From contig JAQGHU010000074.1 of assembly GCA_028291515.1 (NCBI GenBank), positions 124,001 through 188,000 on the forward strand: a stretch of DNA of 64,000 nt. The letters are read 5' to 3'. The position numbers were made by a program, and so were the translations under genes. The DNA comes from Schlesneria sp. (lineage in GTDB: Bacteria; Planctomycetota; Planctomycetia; Planctomycetales; Planctomycetaceae). This document shows, one piece after another, positions 41,439-51,376 of the stretch; the stretch's first letter is position 1; every line of letters begins with the position of its first letter. The notes beneath the pieces were generated by a model. That model saw only the letters and a list, made by a program, of their open reading frames with translations, ran no database searches and was not told the DNA's origin.

Positions 41439-42356
41439 GTGACTTTACTGCGTGGGCAATTTCTGACGACTGGGCCGTTAGCACTCATTGCAATGTGCTA
41501 TGCGATCGCAGGCCCACCATCGGGCACCCATACCACTCCACTGCTGCCGGCAATCAATCTAGGTCACTCTGGGGGGACCTTGAATGTGGACTGCCGAAGG
41601 ACGGCAGACAATCTGCAACAGCAGTTGCCGAACGCCTGGCATGTACTCGTCAAAGAGCCCTTCGTGCTGGCCGGCGATTGTTCGACCGAGCAATTGGCTC
41701 GCTATCATCAAGAGACGATCGCTCCGACTTCGCTGGCATTATCGATCCAGTACTTTGATGCTCATCCAACCTGGCCCGTGGCCATTATCCTCTGTAGCTC
41801 AGACCAGGCCTATCGGGAGTGCAATCGGTCGCTGGGAGAACGCGAGCGCAGCGATTACGCAGGGATCTATTCGCGGTCCGAACATCGCGTCATCGTGAAT
41901 GTCGCCACGGGCGAAGGAACACTGGCTCACGAACTGACCCACGCCCTCGCGCACGTCGATTTTCCCGAACTGCCCGAATGGCTCGACGAAGGCCTGGCAT
42001 CCCTGCATGAAGAATGCGAGTTCTCGGCCGACGGGATTCGATTGATTGGACTACAGAATTGGCGAGCCGCGTCATTAAAAGCCGCCATTCAACGAGGAAC
42101 CTTACAGTCAATCGTCGATCTTGCTGGTAGTCGATTCGCAAAAGCAGACGCCGCAGTCGATTACGCTCATTCGCGATACTTCTGTCTGTATCTGCAGCAG
42201 CGCAATTTGCTTGAGCCGTTCTACCGGAAATGCCGGTCGAATTCGAAGACCGATCATGGCGGCATCACATCGCTGACCCAACTCATGGGAACAGACGATC
42301 TGCGAAAGATTGACGCCCAGTTTTCGGCTTGGCTGCGGACCCTGAAAGCCGACTGA
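41439..42356 (+). CDS. Peptidase-MA-like gluzincin, exported
   Basis: A protein of about 305 residues with the zinc motif HELTH (H164, E165, H168) and the third ligand in WLDEGLAS (E184), the arrangement of the peptidase MA family. A hydrophobic N-terminus (LTTGPLALIAMCYAIAG) suggests export. GTG 41439 is chosen because the signal follows it; ATG 41493 is possible. It is divergent from glgB. The middle part (FDAHPTWPVAIILCSSDQAYRECNRS) is typical of planctomycete DUF1570-like proteins. Substrate unknown. Confidence 0.75.
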   Translation: MTLLRGQFLTTGPLALIAMCYAIAGPPSGTHTTPLLPAINLGHSGGTLNVDCRRTADNLQQQLPNAWHVLVKEPFVLAGDCSTEQLARYHQETIAPTSLALSIQYFDAHPTWPVAIILCSSDQAYRECNRSLGERERSDYAGIYSRSEHRVIVNVATGEGTLAHELTHALAHVDFPELPEWLDEGLASLHEECEFSADGIRLIGLQNWRAASLKAAIQRGTLQSIVDLAGSRFAKADAAVDYAHSRYFCLYLQQRNLLEPFYRKCRSNSKTDHGGITSLTQLMGTDDLRKIDAQFSAWLRTLKAD

Positions 42357-42363
42357 TCACGCC

Positions 42364-43491
42364 TTAGGCGCTCATCAGCATGGGGCGACTAATCGGCCCG
42401 AGCTTCTCTTTGATCAGGCTCAGTAACCCTTCGAGATCGCTTCGCTTCAACTGGTGCTGCTCGAAAGCGATCGGTCCACCCCGGCCTTCATCGAACGTGA
42501 TGACACTCGCTTCCCAGGAAGCAGCCCGCCTGGAGAGGAGTTCACGACTCGAATCCGAGAGATTGTCGATCCCGCAAATCACGACATTCCACGGCCGCAA
42601 ATGTTCGCTCTCCAGAGCCTCGATGCCGTCTGCGGAGGCCATCGCGACATAGCCAGCGGATTCAATCATCGTTGTCAGCAGCATTCGTATAAACGGCGAT
42701 CGATCGAGGATCAGCACTCCAGGTCGTAGGCCTGACATTTCCACTTCAATTTGCTGTTGATCGAAACTTTCTACGAGCTTCACCGGCATGTCACCATGAG
42801 GAATACTCATGCTGGGGATTGTCAATTCTGCAAGCAACTCTTCCGAATAGCCAGAAATCTCGGCTGGTCGGTCTGTTTGTGGGACAGTGATCACATGGTC
42901 ACGTACCAAAGTCGCCAGATGATGAATGCGTCCCAGTGCCGCCGTATGAGGGAAAACGCTCTCTTGAATGACCCGCTCCAGCAGCGATCCGCTCGCTTGC
43001 ACGAGTTCCTGGCTGATGGCAACCAATTCATCATCGTGAGCAGGTGTTATGACTTCGAACTCCGGTGCTTGAGGTGCCATTGGCGTCGACCCTGCTTGCT
43101 CAGCGTCGAACTCCAGCCCCCAGTTCGACTTCAGCTCTTCGACAATTTCAACTGGCTCGGGAATTGTAATCTCTTTTGCAGCCTCAAGTTCGAGCAACAT
43201 CTCGGCCAACACCGTGACAATCTGCGAGGTTTTTTCGGCGATCTCTGGTTCAAACGTGATCGTCCCGCTGGCCAGGCTGTTCAAGACAAACGCGGCCGAA
43301 AACGCCAGGCGGGCCGGCTTGGCATAGCCGATCCGGCGCAGATCGTAGGCGAGTTGATCCATGGCGCGACCCGTCTGGCTCGCCCCAGTCGTCGTAAATT
43401 CGCCATCGTCGTTTGGAGCGAGCAACTGCCACGCTTCGCGTGACGACTGCCAGCCGAGTTCAAGGATCGAGAGTAAATCGTCGCTGGACAT
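42364..43491 (-). CDS. Protein with degenerate receiver domain
   Basis: A 375-residue protein. The first 230 residues are helical with Glu-rich linkers and may contain a phosphotransfer-like bundle, but no conserved His pattern is evident. The C-terminus (about 255-365) has the receiver fold (GVLILDRSPFIRMLLTTMIESAGYVAMASADGIEAL) in which the phospho-accepting Asp is replaced: NVVICGID stands where DLVLLDL is expected. The Lys switch is also not found. So it is likely a phosphorylation-independent signalling scaffold. It converges with the gluzincin gene. Confidence 0.65.
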   Translation of the reverse strand: MSSDDLLSILELGWQSSREAWQLLAPNDDGEFTTTGASQTGRAMDQLAYDLRRIGYAKPARLAFSAAFVLNSLASGTITFEPEIAEKTSQIVTVLAEMLLELEAAKEITIPEPVEIVEELKSNWGLEFDAEQAGSTPMAPQAPEFEVITPAHDDELVAISQELVQASGSLLERVIQESVFPHTAALGRIHHLATLVRDHVITVPQTDRPAEISGYSEELLAELTIPSMSIPHGDMPVKLVESFDQQQIEVEMSGLRPGVLILDRSPFIRMLLTTMIESAGYVAMASADGIEALESEHLRPWNVVICGIDNLSDSSRELLSRRAASWEASVITFDEGRGGPIAFEQHQLKRSDLEGLLSLIKEKLGPISRPMLMSA

Positions 43492-44959
<1,468 letters not shown>

Positions 44960-44990
44960 GCCAATCTCGCTTACGATCTGAGAGTACATG

Positions 44991-45027
44991 CAGCCCGACT
45001 GCCATCCGCAGTCGGGCTGTTTCGTTC
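44991..45027 (+). terminator. Terminator of gap
   Basis: Perfect 12-bp stem CAGCCCGACTGC (44991-45002) with GCAGTCGGGCTG (45008-45019), 5-nt loop, then TTTCGTTCTT. It lies 32 bp after the gap stop. Confidence 0.8.
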
Positions 45028-45185
45028 TTGCATTGAACATTGGCGACTAGCCTCCGATCTCGGTATTCTAGTGACGCGGCCCATCGTGGCCGCTTTTTGT
45101 TCTCCCACAACTGATCCGACCGATCCTCGCTGAAAGCGGCCCCTGCGATTGCCGCTGCTCGAGCTTTTTCACTGACAGAGTTCTC

Positions 45186-46367
45186 ATGAGTCGAATTGAG
45201 CTGATTGCCACCGCCGCCTTTGGAATCGAGTCCATCGTCGCCCGCGAGTTGGCTGAGTTGGGTTACCATGAGCAACGCGTTGAGGATGGTCGGGTCACCT
45301 TCTTTGGCGACGAACTCGCCATCTGCCGCTGCAATCTGTGGCTTCGATCTGCTGACCGCCTGCTGATTAAAGTCGGCGGGTTCCACGCCGCGGATTTTGA
45401 TGCGCTGTTCCAGCAGGTCACGGCGTTGCCTTGGGCACAGTGGTTGTCGATCGATTCGGCATTCCCCGTTAGTGGTAAGGCCGTCCGCTCGCAGCTTCAT
45501 AACGAACCCAGTATTCAAAGTGTCACCAAGAAGGCGATCGTTGAGAGCCTGAAGTTGTCGTACGAACGACACTGGTTCAACGAAGATGGCCCTGAATTCC
45601 CCATCGAAGTCGCGATCCTCAAGGATTGGGTCACGATCAGCATCGACACCTCGGGAGCCGGCCTCCACAAGCGCGGCTATCGCCCTGAAGCGGGTGCCGC
45701 CCCGTTGCGAGAAACCACCGCCGCCGCCCTCGTTCTGCTCAGCTTCTGGAATCTCAATCGTCCCTTCCTCGATCCGTTCTGTGGGTCAGGCACGATTCCG
45801 ATCGAAGCTGCAATGATCGCTCGCGATAAGGCCCCCGGCGCAAATCGTGGGTTTCAATGCGAGCAATGGCCGCAGATCACGCGCGAACATTGGAAACAAG
45901 CGCGCGATGAAGTGCGCGACCGAGCGATAGCCAGGCCCCGATTCGCACTTCAAGCGAGCGATGTCGACGCCCGAGTCCTGAAGATCGCCGAAAAGAACGC
46001 GAACGAAGCCGGTGTCGGCTCCGACATCGAATTCAAGCAGATGGATGTCCTGGAACTGAAGACCATCCGCGAATACGGCTGCGTCGTCACCAACCCACCC
46101 TACGGTGTTCGCATGGAAGACGACGAGTCCGCGGGAGCGATCTATGACGACATGGCCGACGCCTTCGAGCCGCTGAAAACATGGTCGATCTACGTCCTGA
46201 CCTCACACCCCGGCTTCGAACGCTTCTTCCGGCGGAAAGCCGACCGCCGTCGTAAACTCTACAACGGCCGCATCGAATGCCACTACTTCCAATACCTCGG
46301 CCCCCGCCCACCAGGCGAATTGGACACAGAAGAAATTTCGGGCAACGAGCCGCAACCTTGGGCCTGA
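45186..46367 (+). CDS. THUMP-domain RNA methyltransferase (RlmL N-terminal-like)
   Basis: A 393-residue class I methyltransferase: ferredoxin-like and THUMP domains (about 1-165), the motif GLHKRGYRPEAGAAPLRETTAAAL, SAM motif FLDPFCGSGTIPIEAAMIA, and TNPPYGVRM as the catalytic NPPY. This is the RlmL/YcbY and YpsC type, which methylates guanosine-N2 in 23S rRNA. It lacks the RlmK half present in the E. coli fusion. Starts 226 bp after gap; probably its own promoter. Confidence 0.92.
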   Translation: MSRIELIATAAFGIESIVARELAELGYHEQRVEDGRVTFFGDELAICRCNLWLRSADRLLIKVGGFHAADFDALFQQVTALPWAQWLSIDSAFPVSGKAVRSQLHNEPSIQSVTKKAIVESLKLSYERHWFNEDGPEFPIEVAILKDWVTISIDTSGAGLHKRGYRPEAGAAPLRETTAAALVLLSFWNLNRPFLDPFCGSGTIPIEAAMIARDKAPGANRGFQCEQWPQITREHWKQARDEVRDRAIARPRFALQASDVDARVLKIAEKNANEAGVGSDIEFKQMDVLELKTIREYGCVVTNPPYGVRMEDDESAGAIYDDMADAFEPLKTWSIYVLTSHPGFERFFRRKADRRRKLYNGRIECHYFQYLGPRPPGELDTEEISGNEPQPWA

Positions 46368-46402
46368 AGTGAGGACAGAGTGACGGAAAATAAGTCGAGG
46401 CC

Positions 46403-46428
46403 ACGGATTGACACGGATGAACACGGAT
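46403..46428. repeat. Three 10-bp tandem units
   Basis: ACGGAT occurs at 46403-46408, 46413-46418 and 46423-46428 with a 10-bp period, reading ACGGATTGAC, ACGGATGAAC, ACGGATCTTG. Sequences of this type (cacggatgaacacggat) recur between genes in many bacteria. Confidence 0.6.
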
Positions 46429-47090
46429 CTTGAAGAAACGAAGGCGACAAGGAATTGGGGATAGGGCTTACGGGCTGATGCACTAGCCGATCACCTGCCT
46501 AGGGCAAAGGCCCGCTTCCACCGAGGTGAACTCGGTGGGGAATTGCCGAGCGAAGTAGACTCCAACCCCTTCGAGCTTGTCTCGATGGATTCGGGCCTGT
46601 GCACTACCGACTCCCTGCAGGTCTTTGCTGATCGCGCATGACACAACCGACGAAACCTCGGCCGGGAGGCAAGTTGGCGTCGGTGGACGTGGCACCTGCC
46701 CAGTACGCAGTACAGAGTGCTCAGTGCCTCCGCTTATCCGACACAACCTCACTATACCAAAATTGCCCACTATCCTTTGTCAAAGAACAACTGGACGCGG
46801 CTGGTCATGGCGAGAGGTTTTGGCGATTGGAGCCAAAGCGGTGTCGAGCCACCGCACTCCAAGGTTCGCTGACGATTCGGCATTCATTTGTCAAAGAGCA
46901 ATCCCGCCGCGCGGGCTTCGGACTCGGGTTGTTGACGTTGACCAGGCCTCAATGATGAGGGCTCACAGTCACGCAAATAGGAGTTCTCTTGTGCCATAAT
47001 CTCGTGCGCGCGCCAATCAGTGAAATTGGGTATTTGGATCATTTTTCCGAAGGTTTATTGAGGTGCTTTTATCACAGTGCAAAGCAGGGC

Positions 47091-47253
47091 GGGTGGCCGG
47101 GTTTGGAGCGCTTCGCGAAACCCCGGTGCGGAACCCGCGTCAGGTTTTGAATGCGTTCCTGACGCCTCGTCGTAGCGTTTTCGTAATGCGACTTTGAGAA
47201 CTAAGCCGGTCTTGCAACCGGGGTTTCGCGAAGCTCTCCAAACCCGGCCACCC
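47091..47253. mobile_element. MITE-like element with 37-bp terminal inverted repeats
   Basis: Left arm 47091-47127 and right arm 47217-47253 are reverse complements at 36 of 37 positions (the single difference is C at 47109 versus its partner). Between them a second 8-bp hairpin pairs GCGTCAGG (47137-47144) with CCTGACGC (47158-47165). The 163-bp unit has no open frame and lies between a methyltransferase gene end and non-coding DNA. No clear target duplication is seen at its edges. Confidence 0.7.
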
Positions 47254-47287
47254 ATCCGCACACTGATGCTGTCCGGCAGCGAGCGGT

Positions 47288-48043
47288 CTACTTCTTCCCG
47301 GAAAAAATGACGACCGGGAACGCGAAGCCGAGACCATTGTCGCGATTGGCATCGATGCCGACGCGGTTGACTCCGATGTCGCTTTCGACCGTCTCTCGGA
47401 AAGCATCGGCTCCGCCGGGTTCGGGGAATGAGCGGGACAACAGTACGTCAACATTGACGGGATACTTGTAGAACTCGCGGCGAATATCGGAGAGTCCGCT
47501 GAAGAGATCTTCGAACTCAGTCAGTTGCAGGGCATGGGTATGCGATGGATCTCGGTGCTTCTCCATCCGATCGTAAAGGTCCGCCTGTTCCGCTGTGGTC
47601 ATGAAGACATCGCAGACAGTGACGCTACCTCCAGGCCGGCAGACGCGAACCATTTCGGCAAACGCGAGTTCCGGATTCGTGAAGTGATGAAATGAGTATC
47701 GCGTGACGACGCGACTGAACTCGCCATCGGCAAACGGCAGCGGATGAGCGTCTCCCACGACAAAGTCGAGGTTCGTCAGCGCGAGTGATTGTTGATGCTT
47801 GCGAGCTTGCTCGATCATGGCGGGAGTGAGGTCAACTCCGGTGACATGTCTGGCAACCTTGGCGACCTCGCACGCCACCAATCCCGGTCCGCAGGCGACA
47901 TCGAGCACGTTATCGTTGGCTTCAATGCCGGCTGTTGTGATCAAAAGCTGATGGATCTGGGCATCATCCCGCGCGTGCAGTTGCGAGAAGGGAATTGCCT
48001 GTCGGGTAAACTGATCCAGAATCAATTCGCGCTGTTCGTCCAT
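47288..48043 (-). CDS. Class I SAM-dependent methyltransferase
   Basis: A 251-residue methyltransferase of the UbiE/type-11 kind: motif I NVLDVACGPGLVACEVAK, acidic VTGVDLTPAMIEQAR, then VGDAHPLPFADGEFSRVVTRYSFHHFTNP and a C-terminal VRVCRPGGSVTVCDVF. Substrate unknown. ATG 48043 is followed by the expected N-terminal helices. It is divergent from the GH43-like gene, with 188 bp between the starts. Confidence 0.88.
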   Translation of the reverse strand: MDEQRELILDQFTRQAIPFSQLHARDDAQIHQLLITTAGIEANDNVLDVACGPGLVACEVAKVARHVTGVDLTPAMIEQARKHQQSLALTNLDFVVGDAHPLPFADGEFSRVVTRYSFHHFTNPELAFAEMVRVCRPGGSVTVCDVFMTTAEQADLYDRMEKHRDPSHTHALQLTEFEDLFSGLSDIRREFYKYPVNVDVLLSRSFPEPGGADAFRETVESDIGVNRVGIDANRDNGLGFAFPVVIFSGKK

Positions 48044-48231
48044 AGTTCCTCCAAAAAAGAATACCGGTTAGATACAAATACCGGAAACTGGTTCGCGAGA
48101 TTCGAAGCTCAACTTTCGAGAATGAGCCGCAAAACAATATGCAGTGACTCGAACCAGCCATTTTTGCTTCAGCGATCGCAACAGTGCATCATTCATGGAA
48201 CCACAACGTGAAGAAAACAAAGGCGCTGGCC

Positions 48232-49215
48232 ATGAATCTCAGGATGACAAGCAGGCCAATGATGCTCCACGCCGCTCTCATACTGTCGATGCTGACAGTT
48301 GCGAGCCAATCCGCGTTTGCCGATCCGGAACCTGAACAGGGTTGCTACCTGTTCAGTTATTTCAGAAACAACGGCGAAGACGGATTGCACTTCGCCAGCA
48401 GTTCTGATGGGTTGAAGTGGGAATCACTCAACGACGACAAGTCGTTTACGTCACCGACAGTCGGCGGGAAGTTAATGAGTGATCCTTCGATCGTGCAAGG
48501 CCCCGATGGCGTCTTTCACATGGTCTGGTCGAGCGGTTGGTGGGATCTGGGATTTGGCTACGCCTCATCGCGAGATCTCATTCACTGGAGTGAGCATCGC
48601 CTGATCCCCGTGAACCAGGATGTGGCAGGAGCCAAGAACACGTGGGCTCCCGACCTGTTTTTTGATCAGGTCAATGAACAGTTCGTGATCCTGTTCGCGA
48701 CGACCATCCCAGGCCGCTTTCCCGAGACAGATAACGGAGGCGATCACAACCATCGGATGTACTGGGTGAAGACGAAAGACTTCGTTACCTTCTCCAAGCC
48801 CGAACTGGCGTTTGATCCCGGTTACAACTGCATCGATGCCACGCTGGTAAAGATGAACGACGGCATCACCATGATCTTCAAAGATGAGCGCCCAGGTCAT
48901 AAGCGACTGCACGTCACAACGGCCGCAGGGATCGGCAAGCCCTGGTCCGCTCCAGGAGAACCCATTCTGAAACGAGACTGGGTCGAAGGTCCCACCGCGC
49001 TCAAGGTCGGCCCCGTCTGGCGCCTCTACTTCGACTGCTACAAGGACGGCCACTACGGCGCCGCCGAAAGCCGCGACGGCAAGTCCTGGACTGACATTAC
49101 CGACAAACTGCAGATGCCCAAAGGAATGAGACACGGCACGGCATTCAGCGTGTCACCAGAGATTTACGCGCCCCTGTTGAAGTACAAAACCACAGCGACA
49201 AACCTAAAAAACTGA
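48232..49215 (+). CDS. Exported GH43-like five-bladed beta-propeller protein
   Basis: A 327-residue secreted protein with a signal peptide (LHAALILSMLTVASQSAFA). The propeller resembles glycoside hydrolase family 43: LMSDPSIVQGPDGVFHMVWSS, NTWAPDLFFDQVNEQFVILFAT, EGPTALKVGPVWRLYFDC. Candidate carboxylates occupy the usual blade positions (Asp in SDPSI, Asp in the CIDATL region, Glu in EGPTA), as for the three acids of GH43. Target is probably an arabinan, xylan or related polysaccharide. ATG 48232 has AAAGG 8 nt upstream; a GTG at 48184 would add 16 residues before the signal. Confidence 0.8.
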   Translation: MNLRMTSRPMMLHAALILSMLTVASQSAFADPEPEQGCYLFSYFRNNGEDGLHFASSSDGLKWESLNDDKSFTSPTVGGKLMSDPSIVQGPDGVFHMVWSSGWWDLGFGYASSRDLIHWSEHRLIPVNQDVAGAKNTWAPDLFFDQVNEQFVILFATTIPGRFPETDNGGDHNHRMYWVKTKDFVTFSKPELAFDPGYNCIDATLVKMNDGITMIFKDERPGHKRLHVTTAAGIGKPWSAPGEPILKRDWVEGPTALKVGPVWRLYFDCYKDGHYGAAESRDGKSWTDITDKLQMPKGMRHGTAFSVSPEIYAPLLKYKTTATNLKN

Positions 49216-49234
49216 TTGGCTCCTCGGAGCCGAT
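49215..49234 (-). terminator. Terminator-like hairpin after GH43-like gene
   Basis: ATTGGCTCC and GGAGCCGAT (49215-49234) pair with a G-T wobble. On the minus strand it is followed by CAGTTTTTT, so it could stop minus-strand transcripts coming from the HEPN element, as well as serve the plus-strand gene. Confidence 0.5.
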
Positions 49235-49304
49235 TCTGCGGACGATAGCGTCGATTATTCTGGCACGACCAGAATTACAGAAACCCGTGAAAAGAGAGGT
49301 CCTG

Positions 49305-49356
49305 CTGAGTGGGACTGCAGGAACTCGAACCCTGAACCAAAGGATTATGAGTCCTC
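49305..49356. repeat. Partial tRNA copy: distal attachment site
   Basis: 52 bp matching 50916-50967 at 51 of 52 positions (A at 49322 instead of G). The match begins 5 nt outside the 3' end of the tRNA gene and covers its 3' part through the anticodon loop, then diverges. This is the expected leftover of site-specific integration into a tRNA 3' end. Confidence 0.85.
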
Positions 49357-49423
49357 ATGAAGTAATGACTTGCGACCTCATCTTTAGCATTCCTTAGCGC
49401 TTAGCGGACGTCAAAGAATGGCT

Positions 49424-49449
49424 GAAGCCGCCCATTGCTCGGCGGCTTC
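49424..49449 (-). terminator. Hairpin downstream of HEPN-like gene
   Basis: GAAGCCGCC (49424-49432) and GGCGGCTTC (49441-49449) form a 9-bp stem with an 8-nt loop, 109 bp after the HEPN-like stop in its direction. The following minus-strand sequence is AGCCATTCTTTG, only mildly T-rich. Confidence 0.45.
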
Positions 49450-49557
49450 CTTACTTTGAGCGATAGGTCCGCATCCGTTCATCTGTGAACGGAAACATCA
49501 GAATGTGGACCGCTTCAGCGATCGGGGTACATGAGATGGAAACGGACAAGATGGCGA

Positions 49558-50664
49558 CTACTGTGGATTCGCCATAAGCCATCCGTTCACGAAATCGATC
49601 AATAGGCCGCCCTGCTCGTCGGCGATATTTATCATTTTGGCAACTCTATCGCCCGTCAGCGGCACGGCCTCCCCAAGCTTTAGATTTCCCAACAACGTAT
49701 GGTTCTTTGCAAGTGTTTCGAATTCCTTGTCCACTACTCCAGCATTGTGAATGAGGTTGTTGCGAACTGCAGCCAGCAACCGGAGTTCATTGTCTTCAAA
49801 GATCGACACAAGTCTTGGCTTGTCATCCTTGAAGATTTTGTAATAAGCATCTGCGGCTTTGTCTCGCCGGTCAAAGCTCCATTTCTTTTGCTCTCGGCAG
49901 AGAATCCCCATGCCCTTGGAAAAATCGAATACTGGGTCACGAAGCATCCAGTGGGGAATTGGAATCTTGGCATTGCGCTTAGACTTGGTCTCTGGTTCTG
50001 TGTCGTCCGCTGACGGCTCAACATCCAGAGCGATGAACCCAAGCCTTGGCCTGGCATTGAGGCACTGAACCCATAAATCCTCTGTTAGGGCCTCAAACGC
50101 GGTCCATGCTCCAATTATCTGAGACGCCAGAATCGCGTTGATTGCTTCGTCGGGGCCGCCATTTTCATCGGAAATGATCGTGTCAATTGATGTTTTGCCG
50201 AGGTGAACAAGCTTTGTCGGCACATGATATGTTGTTTCGATCCCGTCTCTGACGGCGTCTTCCGAATGACCCGTATGACGGCTTTCGTTGACAACCCAAT
50301 TCTCAAGCATTCCTCTCCCGACAAGATAAGACAGCAAAACCATAACATCTGTCGTGCGGTTCATGTTTCGCTGGAACGATCGCACCGCCGTGCGTATGGC
50401 GGTCTGGATATCTTCCGGGTACCGATTTGTATATGCATAGGCAACGTCCATCGCTTTTGTGAAGTGGAACTTTTCATCATGACAGTCAAGTGAGACCTGC
50501 TCCTTCACGTCATTAACTTCCGCGGCAAGGTCGTGTGCCAATATCAGCCCGCAGCGCGGGCAAGGCGAGCAATAGTACATCTCGGGAGACTCGCCTCCTC
50601 TTGGAGGAAACAGCCATTTGCATTCTATACATGCGATTAGAAGACCGCGCACTGGATCTGTCAT
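49558..50664 (-). CDS. Zinc-ribbon plus HEPN-like protein, cargo of the tRNA element
   Basis: A 368-residue protein. Residues 12-38 hold a zinc ribbon (CIEC, then CSPCPRC: C12, C15, C32, C35, C38). The middle is helical and unrecognised. The C-terminal part has a helix IIGAWTAFEALTEDLW (about 184-198) and ELRLLAAVRNNLIHN (R301, N302, H306), an RNxxxH motif as in HEPN RNases of toxin and antiviral systems. HEPN proteins usually cleave RNA when activated; that this one does is inference. ATG 50664 is chosen for GAAGGG just upstream; a frame to 50868 also exists but has no ribosome site. It is the only gene in the element, with no obvious antitoxin. Confidence 0.7.
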   Translation of the reverse strand: MTDPVRGLLIACIECKWLFPPRGGESPEMYYCSPCPRCGLILAHDLAAEVNDVKEQVSLDCHDEKFHFTKAMDVAYAYTNRYPEDIQTAIRTAVRSFQRNMNRTTDVMVLLSYLVGRGMLENWVVNESRHTGHSEDAVRDGIETTYHVPTKLVHLGKTSIDTIISDENGGPDEAINAILASQIIGAWTAFEALTEDLWVQCLNARPRLGFIALDVEPSADDTEPETKSKRNAKIPIPHWMLRDPVFDFSKGMGILCREQKKWSFDRRDKAADAYYKIFKDDKPRLVSIFEDNELRLLAAVRNNLIHNAGVVDKEFETLAKNHTLLGNLKLGEAVPLTGDRVAKMINIADEQGGLLIDFVNGWLMANPQ

Positions 50665-50920
50665 TACATTCCCTTCGCGGTGTTGTGCGCGAGCTCCTGT
50701 GGAACTCGTCATGGTCTGGGAGGAGCAATCAGCAACGCCACGCCCCGTACTTCGCTCGAGTTGCAGCATCTGAGCCGCTTGGGGCACCGTATAGCCCAGC
50801 CGTTCCATCATTCCTACCAACGCTCTGCCCGTCGGAGGCAACGTACGATACGAGTCGACTGGCTCCATTGAAGCGGAGACTCATCGGCTTAAGCTCCTAT
50901 CCATCTTTCAACATTCTGAG

Positions 50921-50994
50921 TGGGACTGCAGGGACTCGAACCCTGAACCAAAGGATTATGAGTCCTCTGCTCTAACCGATTGAGCTACAGTCCC
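50921..50994 (-). tRNA. tRNA with CAU anticodon (elongator Met, or Ile2)
   Basis: Folds as a normal 74-nt tRNA on the minus strand: acceptor GGGACTG pairs CAGTCCC (50988-50994 with 50922-50928), the D-arm is TAGCTCAATCGGTTAGAGCA, the anticodon loop is CTCATAA and the T-arm has GGTTCGAGTCC. Discriminator A is at 50921 and CCA is not encoded. CAU in a non-initiator body means elongator Met or, if modified by TilS, Ile(AUA). It is the integration site of the 1.6-kb element. Confidence 0.92.
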
Positions 50995-51163
50995 GGTCCC
51001 TTATTTCTAAGGGATTTTTGGTGTGCCAACAACGCACAGAGGTGCTTATGGCCAGGAAAACAGGAGGGAGGCCGGAGCGACCGTGTGAACGTCAGAGGGT
51101 CGCAATGCGCAATGATGCGAAACGACTTTCGCCCAATGATCCCTCGCGGCCTTTGCCGTTCTC

Positions 51164-51376
51164 TTAAGGGACCTGTTGCGGCGTTCGTGGTGGGACTTGG
51201 GGTTCGGGTTGCAGGGCCAGGTCCATGGTTGAGATGTAGACCACCATTGCGACTAACATCACCACCACACCCCAAAACTTCCAATCACGATGAGCTCTGG
51301 TCCAGTACGGGCTCGGCGCGCCGTGATCGCCGTGTGGTTTGTCGGGGTGAGAATGAGAATGTTGCGGATGATTCAT
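51164..51376 (-). CDS. Small single-TM protein
   Basis: A 70-residue protein: His/Pro-rich start (MNHPQHSHSHPDKPHGDHGAP), one TM segment (FWGVVVMLVAMVVYISTMDLAL) and a Pro/Gln-rich tail (QPEPQVPPRTPQQVP). ATG 51376 has AAAGG 8 nt upstream; the longer frame reaching 51598 has no support. Similar short His-rich membrane proteins are common in planctomycetes. Metal binding by the His-rich start is possible but unproven. Confidence 0.6.
   Translation of the reverse strand: MNHPQHSHSHPDKPHGDHGAPSPYWTRAHRDWKFWGVVVMLVAMVVYISTMDLALQPEPQVPPRTPQQVP

Larger units (their letters stand above)
46368..47287. other. 920-bp gene-free, repeat-rich stretch
   Basis: There are several items here. A short tandem repeat sits at 46403-46428. 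The motif TTTGTCAAAGA(A/G)CAA occurs twice (46776-46790 and 46887-46901). A minus-strand frame at 46483-46680 is partly protein-like (DKLEGVGVYFARQFPTEFTS) and could be the tail of a lost gene. A large inverted-repeat element is at 47091-47253. I call no gene. Confidence 0.5.
49305..50967. mobile_element. 1.6-kb element integrated at a CAU tRNA gene
   Basis: The segment between two 52-bp direct repeats (49305-49356 and 50916-50967) holds a single intact gene, 49558-50664 on the minus strand, and no integrase or recombinase. The right repeat is part of the intact tRNA and the left one is a tRNA fragment. Lower GC of the cargo supports recent gain. Either an integrase gene has been lost or the unit was moved by an enzyme supplied elsewhere. 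Confidence 0.8.

Noticed and set aside
46483-46770. 95-codon minus-strand frame
   Set aside because: Only the last part looks protein-like, with no start site; treated as a possible gene tail rather than a gene.
50665-50868. 68-codon extension of the HEPN-like gene
   Set aside because: The start at 50664 has GAAGGG just upstream and leads directly to the zinc ribbon; the extension has no ribosome site. It may still be a trace of a former gene.
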